From assembly GCF_000020365.1 (NCBI RefSeq), contig NC_012108.1, positions 558,001 through 622,000 on the forward strand: a stretch of 64,000 nt of DNA, read 5' to 3'. This stretch comes from Desulforapulum autotrophicum HRM2 (lineage in GTDB: Bacteria; Desulfobacterota; Desulfobacteria; Desulfobacterales; Desulfobacteraceae). A program made the translations under genes and the position numbers. Each line of letters opens with the position of its first letter. Position 1 is the stretch's first letter. Below, one piece after another: positions 16,983 through 26,029 of this stretch. The notes beneath the pieces were generated by a model. It was not told the DNA's origin, ran no database searches, and was given only the letters and a program-made list of their open reading frames with translations.

Positions 16983-17857
16983 TTTTGCCGGCGGTTGTGT
17001 CCCAGGATGGCCCCAGTGATTCGGGCCATGGGCGCAAAGGTTTTGACATCATGCACCCGGACGATGTCGGCACCGTTCATGAGGCAGGCAATGGAAGCTG
17101 CCATGGTCCCCTGTTCCGCCTCAGGGTCGTCGGCTTTGATGGTCCTGCCCAGTTCCTGTGTGAGAATTTTTTGAACAAAGGATTTTCTGGAGGGTCCCAT
17201 GAGCACGGGATAGCCAAGGGCCTTGATTCTATCGATGTGTCGAATGAGCAGAAGGTTGTGGGCAAGTGTTTTACCAAACCCGATACCCGGATCAAGAATG
17301 ATTCTGTCCTGTCGGATGCCGGCGTCAAGGGCAACCTTGATTCTGTTACCAAGATAGGTGGTGATTTCCCCCATAAGATCTTCATAGGTGGGCTTGATCT
17401 GCATGGTTTCAGGGGTGCCCCGCATGTGCATGAGAATGACCGGGACTTGTGCGTCAAAAACCACAGACGCCATGTCAGGGTCGTGTTCCATGGCTGAAAT
17501 GTCGTTGATGATGGCCGCTCCGGCCTGGACAGCCTCCCGTGCCACCCGGGCCTTGACCGTGTCAATGGAGATGGGCACCTTAATTCTGGTTGAAAGGGCT
17601 TCGATTACGGGAATGACCCGGTCCAACTCTTCCTGGACCGTCACAGGTGTAGCAAAAGGGCGGGAAGATTCCCCGCCGATGTCTATAATGTCTGCCCCTG
17701 CCTCAACCAGGGCCATGCCCTGGTCCACGGCCCTGTCAAATTTGAGGTAGCGGCCACCGTCGGAAAACGAATCAGGCGTGGTATTGAGGATACCCATGAT
17801 ACAGGGGTTGTCATTAAGATCAAGTTTAAATCCCTTCCACGCCATGGCACTAATCAT
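16976..17857 (-). CDS. folP: Dihydropteroate synthase
   Basis: This 293-residue TIM-barrel enzyme has all DHPS motifs: MGILNTTPDSFSDGG, DIIDIGGESSRPFATPV, ISIDTVKARVAREA, LMHMRGTPETMQ, ILDPGIGFGKT and LMGPSRKSF. It condenses p-aminobenzoate with the pterin pyrophosphate in folate synthesis. It starts inside the last codons of ftsH (8-base overlap) and its end overlaps the YbbR gene. The ftsH-folP pairing is widespread in bacteria. Confidence 0.95.
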   Translation of the reverse strand: MISAMAWKGFKLDLNDNPCIMGILNTTPDSFSDGGRYLKFDRAVDQGMALVEAGADIIDIGGESSRPFATPVTVQEELDRVIPVIEALSTRIKVPISIDTVKARVAREAVQAGAAIINDISAMEHDPDMASVVFDAQVPVILMHMRGTPETMQIKPTYEDLMGEITTYLGNRIKVALDAGIRQDRIILDPGIGFGKTLAHNLLLIRHIDRIKALGYPVLMGPSRKSFVQKILTQELGRTIKADDPEAEQGTMAASIACLMNGADIVRVHDVKTFAPMARITGAILGHNRRQKC

Positions 17858-19862
17858 TGTTTTTCATATCCTTTTCAGGCTCGTTGTCAGGCACAACTTC
17901 AGGGGGCTCTTGTTCGGATGGGTCTGTTTTCGGAAGATCCTCGTTGTCTGGGTCTGTCTTGCCGGTTGCCTGGTCCTGATTGTCGGGCTGTGCCGGTTCT
18001 TCGTGTGAATCCTTCTTGGCTTTTTCGGGCATCGGTGTCGTGGACTTTTTTGAGGACGGGCTGAAATCAGGTTTCATGGAGTGAATCAGCTCATCAAGTT
18101 CTTCGCCCATGACGGTTTCCTTTTCCAGGAGAAGACCGGTCAATTTGTGGAGAAGTTCAATGTTTTCCACAAGGACCTCTTTTGCCCTGTCATAGCTTCT
18201 CCTGATAATGGTCGCCACTTCAGCGTCTATTTTTCTTGCTGTTTCCTCGGAGTATTCCCTTGCCTGGCCCATGTCACGGCCGATGAAGATGTGTTCATCT
18301 CCCTTGTCATAGGCAAGGGGGGCAAGCTCGTCGCTCATTCCCCAGGTCCTCACCATCTTGTTGGCAAGTGTTGTTGCCTGCTTGATATCGTTGGAGGCCC
18401 CGGTTGAGATGCGCTTGAAGATGATTTCTTCTGCGACCCTTCCGCCAAAGGCCACGGCAAGTTCACTTTCCAGCTGATCCTTATACTTGAAATCCCTCTC
18501 TTCGGGCAGAAACCAGGTGACACCTGCGGCCCGTCCCCTGGGGATGATGGTGACCTTGTTCACAGCATCGGTGCCGGGCAGGAGTCTTGCCACTAGGGCA
18601 TGGCCTGCCTCGTGGTAGGCCGTTGTTTTTTTCTCGTCCTCCCGGATGACCTTGGATTTTCGTTCAAGTCCCATGTAAACCTTGTCCTTGGCATCTTCAA
18701 AATCCATCATGTCAAGTTTGTCGTGGTCTCTTTTGGCTGCAAGCAGGGCAGCTTCGTTGACCAGGTTTTCAAGGTCGGCTCCGGAAAATCCAGGGGTTCC
18801 CTTGGCAAGGTTAAGTGGGTTGACTTCATCCGCAAGGGGGGTTTTTTTCATGTGAACCTTGAGAATACCTTCCCTGCCCTTGATATCTGGCAGATCCACA
18901 TAGACCTGGCGGTCAAACCGGCCGGGTCTGAGCAGGGCCGGGTCAAGCACGTCGGCCCGGTTGGTTGCGGCCATGAGGATCACCCCTTCGTTGGATTCAA
19001 ACCCATCCATTTCAACCAGGAGCTGGTTCAGGGTCTGCTCTCTTTCGTCGTGGCCTCCGCCCATGCCAGCACCCCTCTGGCGGCCCACGGCATCGATCTC
19101 GTCAATGAATATGATGCAGGGGGCGTTTTTTTTGCCCTGGGCAAAGAGATCCCTCACCCTTGAGGCACCGACTCCCACAAACATCTCCACAAAATCAGAT
19201 CCTGAAATGGTGTAAAAAGGAACACCTGCCTCGCCTGCAACGGCCCGGGAGAGAAGGGTCTTTCCCGTTCCAGGGGCACCCACAAGCAGCACGCCCTTGG
19301 GAATTCGGCCTCCGAGTCTTGTGTACTTGCTCGGTTCCCTTAGAAAGTCAACCACCTCGGTGAGCTCTTCCTTTGCCTCGTCAATACCTGCCACATTTTC
19401 AAAGGTAACTTTTTCTCCCTTGTCGGACATGAGTCGGGCCCGGCTTTTGCCAAAGGACATGGCTTTACCGCCGCCGCCGCCGCCCTGCATCTGCCGCATG
19501 AAAAAGATCCACACACCAATGAGAACGATCATGGGAAGCCAGGAGATGATAATGGACATGAACCATGAAGATTCCGTGGGCGGTTTAACCTTGATAGCCG
19601 TTCCACTCTTTCTCAGGGTGCTGATGAGATCGCTGTCCTTTGGGGCAAAGGTGGAAAACCTTGCACCGGTGTTGTCCGTCAGGTAGATATCCTGGCCCTG
19701 GATCACGACACTTTTTATCCGCCCGTTATCAACCATGGCGAGGAAGTCTGAATAGTCGATGGTGGTGTCTACCATGTTCTGCTGGTTAAAGATATTATAG
19801 AGCATCACCATCATCAGCACGATGACCAGCCACAGGGAGAGGTTTTTATAAAACTGATTCAA
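17850..19862 (-). CDS. ftsH: ATP-dependent zinc metalloprotease FtsH
   Basis: This 670-residue inner-membrane AAA+ protease has two N-terminal transmembrane segments (about residues 8-25 and 105-125) and a glycine-rich [17 protein letters not shown] linker. Walker A GAPGTGKT, the pore motif [10 protein letters not shown], a second-region Arg finger segment ([11 protein letters not shown]) and zinc site HEAGH follow. It degrades unneeded membrane and cytosolic proteins. The C-terminus beyond about residue 610 is an unusual Pro/Glu/Asp-rich tail of about 60 residues. The stop codon is TAG, relevant to the amber codon in aapJ. Confidence 0.96.
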   Translation of the reverse strand: MNQFYKNLSLWLVIVLMMVMLYNIFNQQNMVDTTIDYSDFLAMVDNGRIKSVVIQGQDIYLTDNTGARFSTFAPKDSDLISTLRKSGTAIKVKPPTESSWFMSIIISWLPMIVLIGVWIFFMRQMQGGGGGGKAMSFGKSRARLMSDKGEKVTFENVAGIDEAKEELTEVVDFLREPSKYTRLGGRIPKGVLLVGAPGTGKTLLSRAVAGEAGVPFYTISGSDFVEMFVGVGASRVRDLFAQGKKNAPCIIFIDEIDAVGRQRGAGMGGGHDEREQTLNQLLVEMDGFESNEGVILMAATNRADVLDPALLRPGRFDRQVYVDLPDIKGREGILKVHMKKTPLADEVNPLNLAKGTPGFSGADLENLVNEAALLAAKRDHDKLDMMDFEDAKDKVYMGLERKSKVIREDEKKTTAYHEAGHALVARLLPGTDAVNKVTIIPRGRAAGVTWFLPEERDFKYKDQLESELAVAFGGRVAEEIIFKRISTGASNDIKQATTLANKMVRTWGMSDELAPLAYDKGDEHIFIGRDMGQAREYSEETARKIDAEVATIIRRSYDRAKEVLVENIELLHKLTGLLLEKETVMGEELDELIHSMKPDFSPSSKKSTTPMPEKAKKDSHEEPAQPDNQDQATGKTDPDNEDLPKTDPSEQEPPEVVPDNEPEKDMKNND

Positions 19863-19933
19863 GGTCTTTTCCTTTCTGATAGATTAAATTTGGTTAAAAA
19901 ATACATCGTTCAAATATTAACCATGAATTGTGA

Positions 19934-21022
19934 TTAGGCAAGAAAAACTTTCTTCGTGTTCCTGGAGTGTTTTTCTCTTTTCATGGCTTTTCCGATTTCC
20001 CGCAGGGGAAGGGGTTCTTTTTTGAAACAAAGGGTCTGACTTTGTTTGAAGATGCGGACCCGGCCGGGAAGATCCAGGCTCCTGCCCGGAGAGGTTGCAG
20101 CGGCAAGGGCTGCAACGGCGTCAACGTGGGGCAGGGTAATCCGTTTCAGGTCTCCTTTGACTGCCTGGATCGCCTTTCTGACAATCCGACGTTTGAGTGC
20201 TGGAAGAAGACCATTGAAGCCGTCCAGGCAGAGGCTGACCCCAGGACCTTTCTTTTCTAAGCGTATCGTTTTGAAAACAGCCCCGGCTTCGTTGTCCATC
20301 CAGCTGTCTTCCTCACCCATGATCCGGCTCACACGGTTGAGATTTTCCGTGATTCTGGGGTTGTACTCCTTTCTGAGAAGAGGAAGCAGCTCGTTTCTGA
20401 TTCGGTTTCTCAGGAACACGGTTTCAAGGTTTGTTGAATCCACCACATATGCCTGGGCCTTTTCCCTGAGAAAGGCGAGGATCTCCCCCTTGGTATGACC
20501 GATGAGGGGCCGGATGATCCAGTGGTCCCGGACCGGAGGAATCCCGGCAAGCCCCCTGGGGCCGCTGCCCCTTAACAGGTTCATGAGAACCAGCTCTGCA
20601 TTGTCGTCAAGGGTGTGGCCGACCGCTGTTCGGGTATACCCGTTGTGCCGGCACAGGTCGGTGAAAAAAGCGTATCGAACTTCCCTTGCCGTTTCTTCAA
20701 GGGAGATTTGCCTTTCCCTGGCAAGTGTTGCCACGTCGATCTTCAGGGGGTGAAAGGGCAGCTCCAGGGACCTGGCAAGTTCCTGGACAAAGGCTTCATC
20801 CCTGTCCGACTCCTTGTCCCTTAAAAGGTGGTTGATGTGGGCAATACCAAGGGTGATTCCCAGGTCTTTCCTGAGCAGGACAAGGGCGATGGCAAGGGCC
20901 ACGGAATCCGGCCCGCCTGAGACGCCCAGGAGAATGCTGTCACCCGGGGTTACCATCCCATGAACTTCAAGGGTCCGGCAAACTTTTTCTGTGAATGGAG
21001 TTCTCTTGGTGCTGGTGAGCAT
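19934..21022 (-). CDS. tilS: tRNA(Ile)-lysidine synthase
   Basis: The 362-residue protein has the PP-loop ATP pyrophosphatase motif SGGPDSVAL (about residue 35). Family elements HINHLLRDKESDRDEAFV, GHTLDDNAELVLMNLLRGSGPRGLAGIP and RPLIGHTKGEI also appear. TilS converts the wobble cytidine of tRNA-Ile(CAU) to lysidine and is essential for reading AUA. It lies 71 bases upstream of ftsH in the same direction, a common tilS-ftsH arrangement. Length is typical of the short-form enzyme. Confidence 0.94.
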   Translation of the reverse strand: MLTSTKRTPFTEKVCRTLEVHGMVTPGDSILLGVSGGPDSVALAIALVLLRKDLGITLGIAHINHLLRDKESDRDEAFVQELARSLELPFHPLKIDVATLARERQISLEETAREVRYAFFTDLCRHNGYTRTAVGHTLDDNAELVLMNLLRGSGPRGLAGIPPVRDHWIIRPLIGHTKGEILAFLREKAQAYVVDSTNLETVFLRNRIRNELLPLLRKEYNPRITENLNRVSRIMGEEDSWMDNEAGAVFKTIRLEKKGPGVSLCLDGFNGLLPALKRRIVRKAIQAVKGDLKRITLPHVDAVAALAAATSPGRSLDLPGRVRIFKQSQTLCFKKEPLPLREIGKAMKREKHSRNTKKVFLA

Positions 21023-21397
21023 TTTGTCGTTTTACCTGGTAATGTAGGGTTCTCTGTCTGTCGGACAAATTAACGGTTCCATCAACCCGTCAGCCAATAT
21101 GATTATTAATCACTCAACTTTCGGACTTCAACTTTGATGATCCCATTTAAGCAGCCAATCCCGAAAGTTGGGTTCATCATAATCGTTCCTTGGATGATGG
21201 TCAACCAGATATGGATTTCTCGACGGGTCGGGCCTGGAGGGTTGCCAGGGGCGGGTCTCTTTAACGGCGGATTTGGAGCAACGGGTTCTTCTTGTTAAAC
21301 CCGGGCAGGTATGGTAAAAATTAGATTTCCGGCAGGGTTGCCACTGCCTGTTGTGACCCTGTTTAAAACCCTTAAAATCATAAAAGTGTGAGCACCC
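21023..21397. other. Intergenic region between divergent tilS and DHH genes, with one inverted repeat
   Basis: This 375-base stretch holds no convincing gene. CAACTTTCGG (21115-21124) and CCGAAAGTTG (21161-21170) are perfect inverted arms with a 36-base loop. The minus-strand reading that runs from the DHH gene into this region has no ribosome site and no recognisable family, so I treat it as non-coding. Divergent promoters for tilS and the DHH gene must lie here, but I could not pick out convincing boxes. Confidence 0.4.
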
Positions 21398-22315
21398 ATG
21401 AGAATAGTAACAAGACCCGATTTTGATGGAATTGTCTGTGCCGTGCTGATCCACGAGGCCGAAGCCATTGACAGTCCTACCCTGTGGATCGAACCCAGCC
21501 AGGTCCAGAACCGGGAGGCTGAAATCCGGAAGGGGGATATCATGGCAAACCTTCCCTATGATCCCCGATGTTCGGTCTGGTTTGATCACCATTTTTCCAA
21601 TGTACCCGGCGAATTTAATGAACAGGGGAAAAAAATAGAGGGTGCCTTTGAAATCGCCCCGTCCGCCGCAGGCGTTGCCTATAAATACTACAAAGCGTCC
21701 GATCGTCTGGCAAAGAATTTTGACGAACTGATCCATTGGACCGATATCATTGATGCGGCAGACCTTAACGAGGACCAGGTGCTCCGGCCCGAGGTCTACC
21801 CCTACATCCTGCTCTCCATGGCCGTTAAAAACCGGGATCAGACCGACCCCCCGTTCTGGGAAAGGCTGGTTGCCCTTTTAAGAACCCACACCATGGCAGA
21901 GGTTATGTCGGACAAAGAGGTGAAGCTACGGTGCAACGCCGTTGTCGAAGAGAATCTTCGCTACGTTGACATCTTGAAGCAGTACACGGTTGTCCATGGC
22001 AATACCATCAGCGTTGCAGACTTTCGTTCCATGGAAAAGGTGCCGTCGGGCAACCGGTTTTTAACCTACTCTCTTTTTCCTGAAACCCATGCAAGCGTAA
22101 AGATCAGGTATGCCGACCATGATAAAAATGTTGTTCTTCTCAGCATTGGTCATTCGATCTTTAATCCTGAATGCCGGGTGAATGTGGGAAAACTTCTTTC
22201 AAACTACGGGGGAGGGGGCCATGCAGGGGCCGGCGGATGCAGTCTTGCTGCCGGGGATGCCGACAGGGTACTAAATGAGATCCTGCCGATCCTTGAGGCC
22301 AACCAGGAGAATTAA
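21398..22315 (+). CDS. DHH/DHHA1-family phosphoesterase
   Basis: The 305-residue protein has DHH motif I in a variant form (TRPDFDGIVCAVLIHEA), the DHH motif itself (VWFDHHFSN, about residue 65) and the C-terminal DHHA1 glycine motif GGGGHAGAGGC (about residue 272). Such proteins are manganese-dependent hydrolases of phosphodiesters or polyphosphate, such as nanoRNase, pAp phosphatase or exopolyphosphatase. The precise substrate is not determinable. The gene stands alone and is followed by a bidirectional hairpin shared with the convergent ugpC gene. Confidence 0.85.
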   Translation: MRIVTRPDFDGIVCAVLIHEAEAIDSPTLWIEPSQVQNREAEIRKGDIMANLPYDPRCSVWFDHHFSNVPGEFNEQGKKIEGAFEIAPSAAGVAYKYYKASDRLAKNFDELIHWTDIIDAADLNEDQVLRPEVYPYILLSMAVKNRDQTDPPFWERLVALLRTHTMAEVMSDKEVKLRCNAVVEENLRYVDILKQYTVVHGNTISVADFRSMEKVPSGNRFLTYSLFPETHASVKIRYADHDKNVVLLSIGHSIFNPECRVNVGKLLSNYGGGGHAGAGGCSLAAGDADRVLNEILPILEANQEN

Positions 22316-22330
22316 GTTTCCATATTCGTT

Positions 22331-22361
22331 ACGGCCAGGGCAGATATTGCACCCTGGCCGT
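22331..22361. terminator. Bidirectional hairpin between convergent DHH and ugpC genes
   Basis: ACGGCCAGGG and CCCTGGCCGT form a perfect 10-bp stem with an 11-base loop, placed between the stop at 22315 and the stop at 22367. The downstream flanks are only modestly T-rich, so it may act with Rho or as an mRNA 3-prime end stabiliser. Confidence 0.65.
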
Positions 22362-22366
22362 CCCGT

Positions 22367-23464
22367 TTAATAGATCACCCGGGTGGTTTCGGCATCAAAT
22401 ATGTGGAGTTGGTTCAGGTTCAAGGCAAGTTTGAGTTCCTCTTTTGGCCGGTGGATCCGTCGGCCCTCGCTCCTTGCAATAATCCGGATGCCCTTAATAT
22501 CCATATGGAGGTGGGTCTCGTTGCCAAGGGGTTCGACCACCAGAACAACACCGTCGAACTTCCAAGCATCTGCAAGGGATTCATTCATGTCCGCCGGCAT
22601 CATCTCTTCAGTCCTCAGGCCCATGACAACGGGTTGGCCATCCTTGAGATCCGTGCCGTTTTTGGGGGGGACAGGAATTTCAAGGCCTCCGGGAAAATGC
22701 AGGAATGTCTGGTCTCCCTGTTTTTTGATGGCACAGTCAATGAGGTTCATGGGCGGCGTGCCGATGAAACCGGCCACAAAGGTGTTGACCGGATTGGAGA
22801 ACAGCTCGATGGGAGTTCCTACCTGCTCGATATAACCGTTTTTCAATACAACGATTCTGTCAGCCAGGGTCATGGCTTCGACCTGGTCATGGGTCACGTA
22901 GACGATGGTCGAATCCACCCGCTGGTGCAGCAGCTTTATCTCGGCCCTCATCTGAATTCTGAGCTTTGCGTCCAGGTTGGACAGGGGCTCGTCAAACAGG
23001 AACATGGCAGGTTTTCTCACCATTGCCCTTCCCATGGCCACCCGTTGGCGCTGCCCTCCAGACAGTTCGTGGGGCTTTCTGAACAGCAGGTCTTCAAGTC
23101 CCAGGATTGCGGCCACCTCTTCCACTCTCTGCTGAATCTCGGCCTTGGGGGTTTTGGAAATCTTGAGGCCGAATGACATGTTGTTGAACACATTCATGTG
23201 GGGGTAAAGGGCATAGTTCTGGAACACCATGGCAAGCCCCCTGTCCTTGGGGGCCACATCGTTGATCTCCTTGTCGTCTATGGAAATCGTACCTTCACTG
23301 ATCTCTTCAAGACCTGCAATCATTCTCAGCAGGGTGGATTTCCCGCAGCCTGACGGGCCCACCAAGACAAGGAATTCCTTGTCCTTGACATCAAGTGTGA
23401 TTCCGTGGACCACCTCTGTTTTTCCATAACGTTTGACAACATTGTTAAATTTTAGTTGAGCCAT
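22367..23464 (-). CDS. ugpC: ABC transporter ATP-binding protein, UgpC/MalK type
   Basis: This CUT1-type sugar ABC ATPase has Walker [19 protein letters not shown], signature [19 protein letters not shown], Walker [17 protein letters not shown], switch [14 protein letters not shown] and a C-terminal TOBE/MalK regulatory domain from about residue 240. It energises the UgpBAE system encoded divergently. I place the start at 23464 ([14 protein letters not shown]), with AGGA about 9 bases upstream; an in-frame start at 23479 is less likely. UgpC-type ATPases may serve several permeases. Confidence 0.92.
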   Translation of the reverse strand: MAQLKFNNVVKRYGKTEVVHGITLDVKDKEFLVLVGPSGCGKSTLLRMIAGLEEISEGTISIDDKEINDVAPKDRGLAMVFQNYALYPHMNVFNNMSFGLKISKTPKAEIQQRVEEVAAILGLEDLLFRKPHELSGGQRQRVAMGRAMVRKPAMFLFDEPLSNLDAKLRIQMRAEIKLLHQRVDSTIVYVTHDQVEAMTLADRIVVLKNGYIEQVGTPIELFSNPVNTFVAGFIGTPPMNLIDCAIKKQGDQTFLHFPGGLEIPVPPKNGTDLKDGQPVVMGLRTEEMMPADMNESLADAWKFDGVVLVVEPLGNETHLHMDIKGIRIIARSEGRRIHRPKEELKLALNLNQLHIFDAETTRVIY

Positions 23465-23503
23465 TCCACATCCTGTCATGATGGTTTGTTTTTTTAGTGT
23501 ACA

Positions 23504-23520
23504 ATGGTTCTAAAAACCAT
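23504..23520. promoter_or_regulatory. Inverted-repeat operator candidate in the ugpC-ugpB divergent region
   Basis: ATGGTT-CTAAA-AACCAT is a perfect 6-bp inverted repeat, followed by a further AAACCAT. It lies about 40 bases before the ugpC start in the divergent promoter region, so a repressor or activator could act on both sides. No regulator gene is adjacent. Confidence 0.35.
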
Positions 23521-23571
23521 AAAACCATAAAAAACGCAAATTATACCATGACTTTTTTATCAAACTTTAAC

Positions 23572-23600
23572 TTGACTCTATTGTCATTACCGATTAATTC
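23572..23600 (+). promoter_or_regulatory. Weak sigma-70 type promoter candidate upstream of ugpB
   Basis: TTGACT (23572-23577) and TAATTC (23595-23600) have a 17-base spacer. The -10 match is poor and the leader would be about 120 bases. Confidence 0.25.
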
Positions 23601-23725
23601 TGTCATAGATATCGTCGCGGTTTATTGGGCCGGGAGGGATGCTGCTCATACCTGTGATCACGGTTTTTAAGACTCTAATGAATATAGAATAAGGAACTTA
23701 AATTTTTAATGAGGAGGAAAATAGT

Positions 23726-25054
23726 ATGAAACTGCGGAAAGTGTTAATCTATGCTATTGTTTCGCTGTGTCTGGCCTTGCCGGCCGGCGTATTTGCAGAA
23801 CCTGTCACCATCAACTGGTGGCACGCCATGAGAAGTGCCCGGGGCAAAACCGTTGATACCATGATCGAGAAGTTCAACGCTTCCCAGACAGAGTACAAGG
23901 TTGTTGGAACCAACAAGGGAAATTATGACGAGACCATGAATGCAGGCGTTGCCGCTTTCAGGGCTAAAAAACAACCCCACATTCTCCAGGTGTTTGAGGT
24001 GGGAACCCAGACCATGATGCTCTCAGGTGCTGTTTATCCGGTTTATAAGCTGATGAAGGATACCGGCTACGATATCGACTGGTCAAATTACCTCCAGGCC
24101 GTGCTCTCCTATTATATGAACGCCGATGGTAAGCTCATGTCCATGCCCTTTAATTCGTCCACGCCCATCATGTATTACAATGTGGATATGTTTGAAAAGG
24201 CCGGAATTCCGGTTCTTTCCAAGACAAAGCCCATTTCCTGGGACGAGCTTGGGGCTATCACCAAAAAAATCGTAGACTCGGGCGTTGCCCCTGCTGGAAT
24301 GGTAACCGCTTGGCAGTCCTGGACCCAGGTGGAAAACTACAGCGCCATCCATAACCTTGCCTTTGCCAGTCAGGCCAATGGCTACAAGGGCCTTGACTGT
24401 GAACTTTTGATCAACAACCCCAAGGTTGTCCATCACATTGAGCGCCTTAAGGGATGGGCTGACGACAATCGTTTCATGTACGGCGGACAGAAATACCAGG
24501 GGCCCAAGTCCGAGTTCCTTGCCCAGAATGCCGCTATTTACATGGACAGCATTTCAGGCATAGCCAAACTTCAATCTTCGGTAAAGGATTTCCGGTGGGA
24601 TGCAGCACCCCTTCCCGTGGAAGCATGGATGGAAAATCCCCAGAACAGCATCATCGGCGGCGCCTCCCTGTGGGTGCTTAAAGGCCACTCCAAAAAGGAG
24701 TACAAGGGTGTTGCAGCCTTTCTGAAGTTCCTTGCAGCCAACGATATGCAGGAGTACTGGCACAAGGAAACCGGGTATTTCCCCATTACCCTTGACGCCT
24801 ACAATGACCTTAAGACCAAGGGCTTTTACAAGGAGAACCCCCTCCAGGAGGTGGGTATCACCCAGCTCAACCGGGCCATACCCACGGAAATCTCAAGGGG
24901 GCTTCGCATTGGCTATTTTGTTCAGATTCGAAATATCATCAACGAGGAACTTGAAAAGGTGTGGAACGGCGACAAGACACCCCAACAGGGCATGGATGAT
25001 GCTGTTGCCCGGGGTAACGAACAGCTGAGAACCTTTGAAAAAACCTATAAATAG
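23726..25054 (+). CDS. ugpB: Extracellular solute-binding protein, UgpB type
   Basis: This 442-residue protein has a signal peptide (KVLIYAIVSLCLALPAGVFA, cleavage after residue 24 or so). The family-1 solute-binding fold follows, with features close to UgpB (INWWHAMRSARGKTVDTMIEKFNASQ; YPVYKLMKDTG; AAIYMDSISGIAKL). UgpB binds glycerol-3-phosphate or glycerophosphodiesters; related proteins bind oligosaccharides, so the ligand is inferred only from similarity. It has a strong AGGAGG site and a TAG stop. A stable hairpin follows immediately. Confidence 0.88.
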   Translation: MKLRKVLIYAIVSLCLALPAGVFAEPVTINWWHAMRSARGKTVDTMIEKFNASQTEYKVVGTNKGNYDETMNAGVAAFRAKKQPHILQVFEVGTQTMMLSGAVYPVYKLMKDTGYDIDWSNYLQAVLSYYMNADGKLMSMPFNSSTPIMYYNVDMFEKAGIPVLSKTKPISWDELGAITKKIVDSGVAPAGMVTAWQSWTQVENYSAIHNLAFASQANGYKGLDCELLINNPKVVHHIERLKGWADDNRFMYGGQKYQGPKSEFLAQNAAIYMDSISGIAKLQSSVKDFRWDAAPLPVEAWMENPQNSIIGGASLWVLKGHSKKEYKGVAAFLKFLAANDMQEYWHKETGYFPITLDAYNDLKTKGFYKENPLQEVGITQLNRAIPTEISRGLRIGYFVQIRNIINEELEKVWNGDKTPQQGMDDAVARGNEQLRTFEKTYK

Positions 25055-25074
25055 CGAAAATAAATAAGGATCAA

Positions 25075-25120
25075 CCCAAAACGCCCTGTTCTTCCCGGTT
25101 GGGGGGCAGGGGGTTTTGGG
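25075..25120 (+). other. Strong intercistronic stem-loop between ugpB and ugpA
   Basis: CCCAAAACGCCCTG (25075-25088) pairs with CAGGGGGTTTTGGG (25107-25120) with a single mismatch and an 18-base loop. No T-run follows. It is placed directly after the binding-protein gene, as with the MalE-MalF intercistronic elements, and should set a higher ugpB than ugpAE mRNA level. Confidence 0.65.
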
Positions 25121-25133
25121 TTGTCTTGCATCC

Positions 25134-26024
25134 ATGATTAAACGATCTTTTTTTAAATCATCATATCTGCCCTACCTCTTGATTTTACCCCAGTTGATCA
25201 TCACGCTGACCTTTTTCTACTGGCCGGCACTCCAGGGGCTGATCCAGTCGTTCCACCTGAGCGACCCCTTTGGTATGCAGAGCCGGTTTGTATGGTTTTA
25301 CAACTATATCGAGCTGTTCACCGATCCCCTTTACCTTCGATCCATTTTCATCACCTTTACCTTCAGCCTTATGGTGGCAACGGTTTCCATCTTCCTGGGG
25401 TTGTTTATTGCCACCATGGCCAGCCGCGCCCTTAAGGCAAAGGCGTTGGTGAGGACCATGCTCATCTGGCCCTATGCCGTGGCACCGGCCATTTCAGGAA
25501 TCATGTGGCTGTTTTTGCTTCATCCGTCCTATGGGGTGGTGGCCCTGGGCATCAAGCGCTGGCTGGGTGTTGAGTGGAATCCGGTTCTCAACGGAGCAGA
25601 CGCCATGGTCATGATCACCATGGCTGCGGCCTGGAAGCAGATCTCCTACAATTTTGTCTTTTTTCTGGCAGGCATGCAGGCCATTCCAAAATCTCTCATT
25701 GAAGCTGCGGCCATTGACGGTGCAAGCCCGTTTCGACGGTTCTGGACCATCACTTTTCCGCTGCTTTCCCCCACTTTTTTCTTTTTGTCGGTCATGAATA
25801 TCATCTACTCGTTTTTTGAGACCTTTGGAGTCATCCACACTGTTACCCAGGGTGGACCCGGAGGGTCGACCAACATCCTGGTTTACAAGGTCTACCAGGA
25901 CGGATTTGTCGGCTTGAACCTTGGTTCGTCATCGGCCCAGAGTGTTGTTCTCATGACTCTGATTATTTTGATCACCTTTCTGCAGTTTCGATTTGTTGAA
26001 AAGAAAGTACAATATACCGGATAA
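25134..26024 (+). CDS. ugpA: ABC transporter permease, UgpA type
   Basis: This membrane protein has about six transmembrane helices and the inner-membrane permease EAA loop (EAAAIDGASPFRRFWTITFPLL). The ending sequence (QFRFVEKKVQYTG) is characteristic of UgpA/MalF-type permeases. I chose the ATG at 25134. An in-frame TTG at 25116 has a GGGGG stretch upstream but would begin inside the stem-loop. It pairs with UgpE 5 bases downstream to form the pore. Confidence 0.9.
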   Translation: MIKRSFFKSSYLPYLLILPQLIITLTFFYWPALQGLIQSFHLSDPFGMQSRFVWFYNYIELFTDPLYLRSIFITFTFSLMVATVSIFLGLFIATMASRALKAKALVRTMLIWPYAVAPAISGIMWLFLLHPSYGVVALGIKRWLGVEWNPVLNGADAMVMITMAAAWKQISYNFVFFLAGMQAIPKSLIEAAAIDGASPFRRFWTITFPLLSPTFFFLSVMNIIYSFFETFGVIHTVTQGGPGGSTNILVYKVYQDGFVGLNLGSSSAQSVVLMTLIILITFLQFRFVEKKVQYTG

Positions 26025-26029
26025 CTATT

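Noticed and set aside
21128-21736. 202-codon minus-strand frame overlapping the DHH gene and the gap before it
   Set aside because: Most of it is antisense to the DHH gene. The C-terminal part in the gap could be a decayed remnant, but I could not match it to anything.
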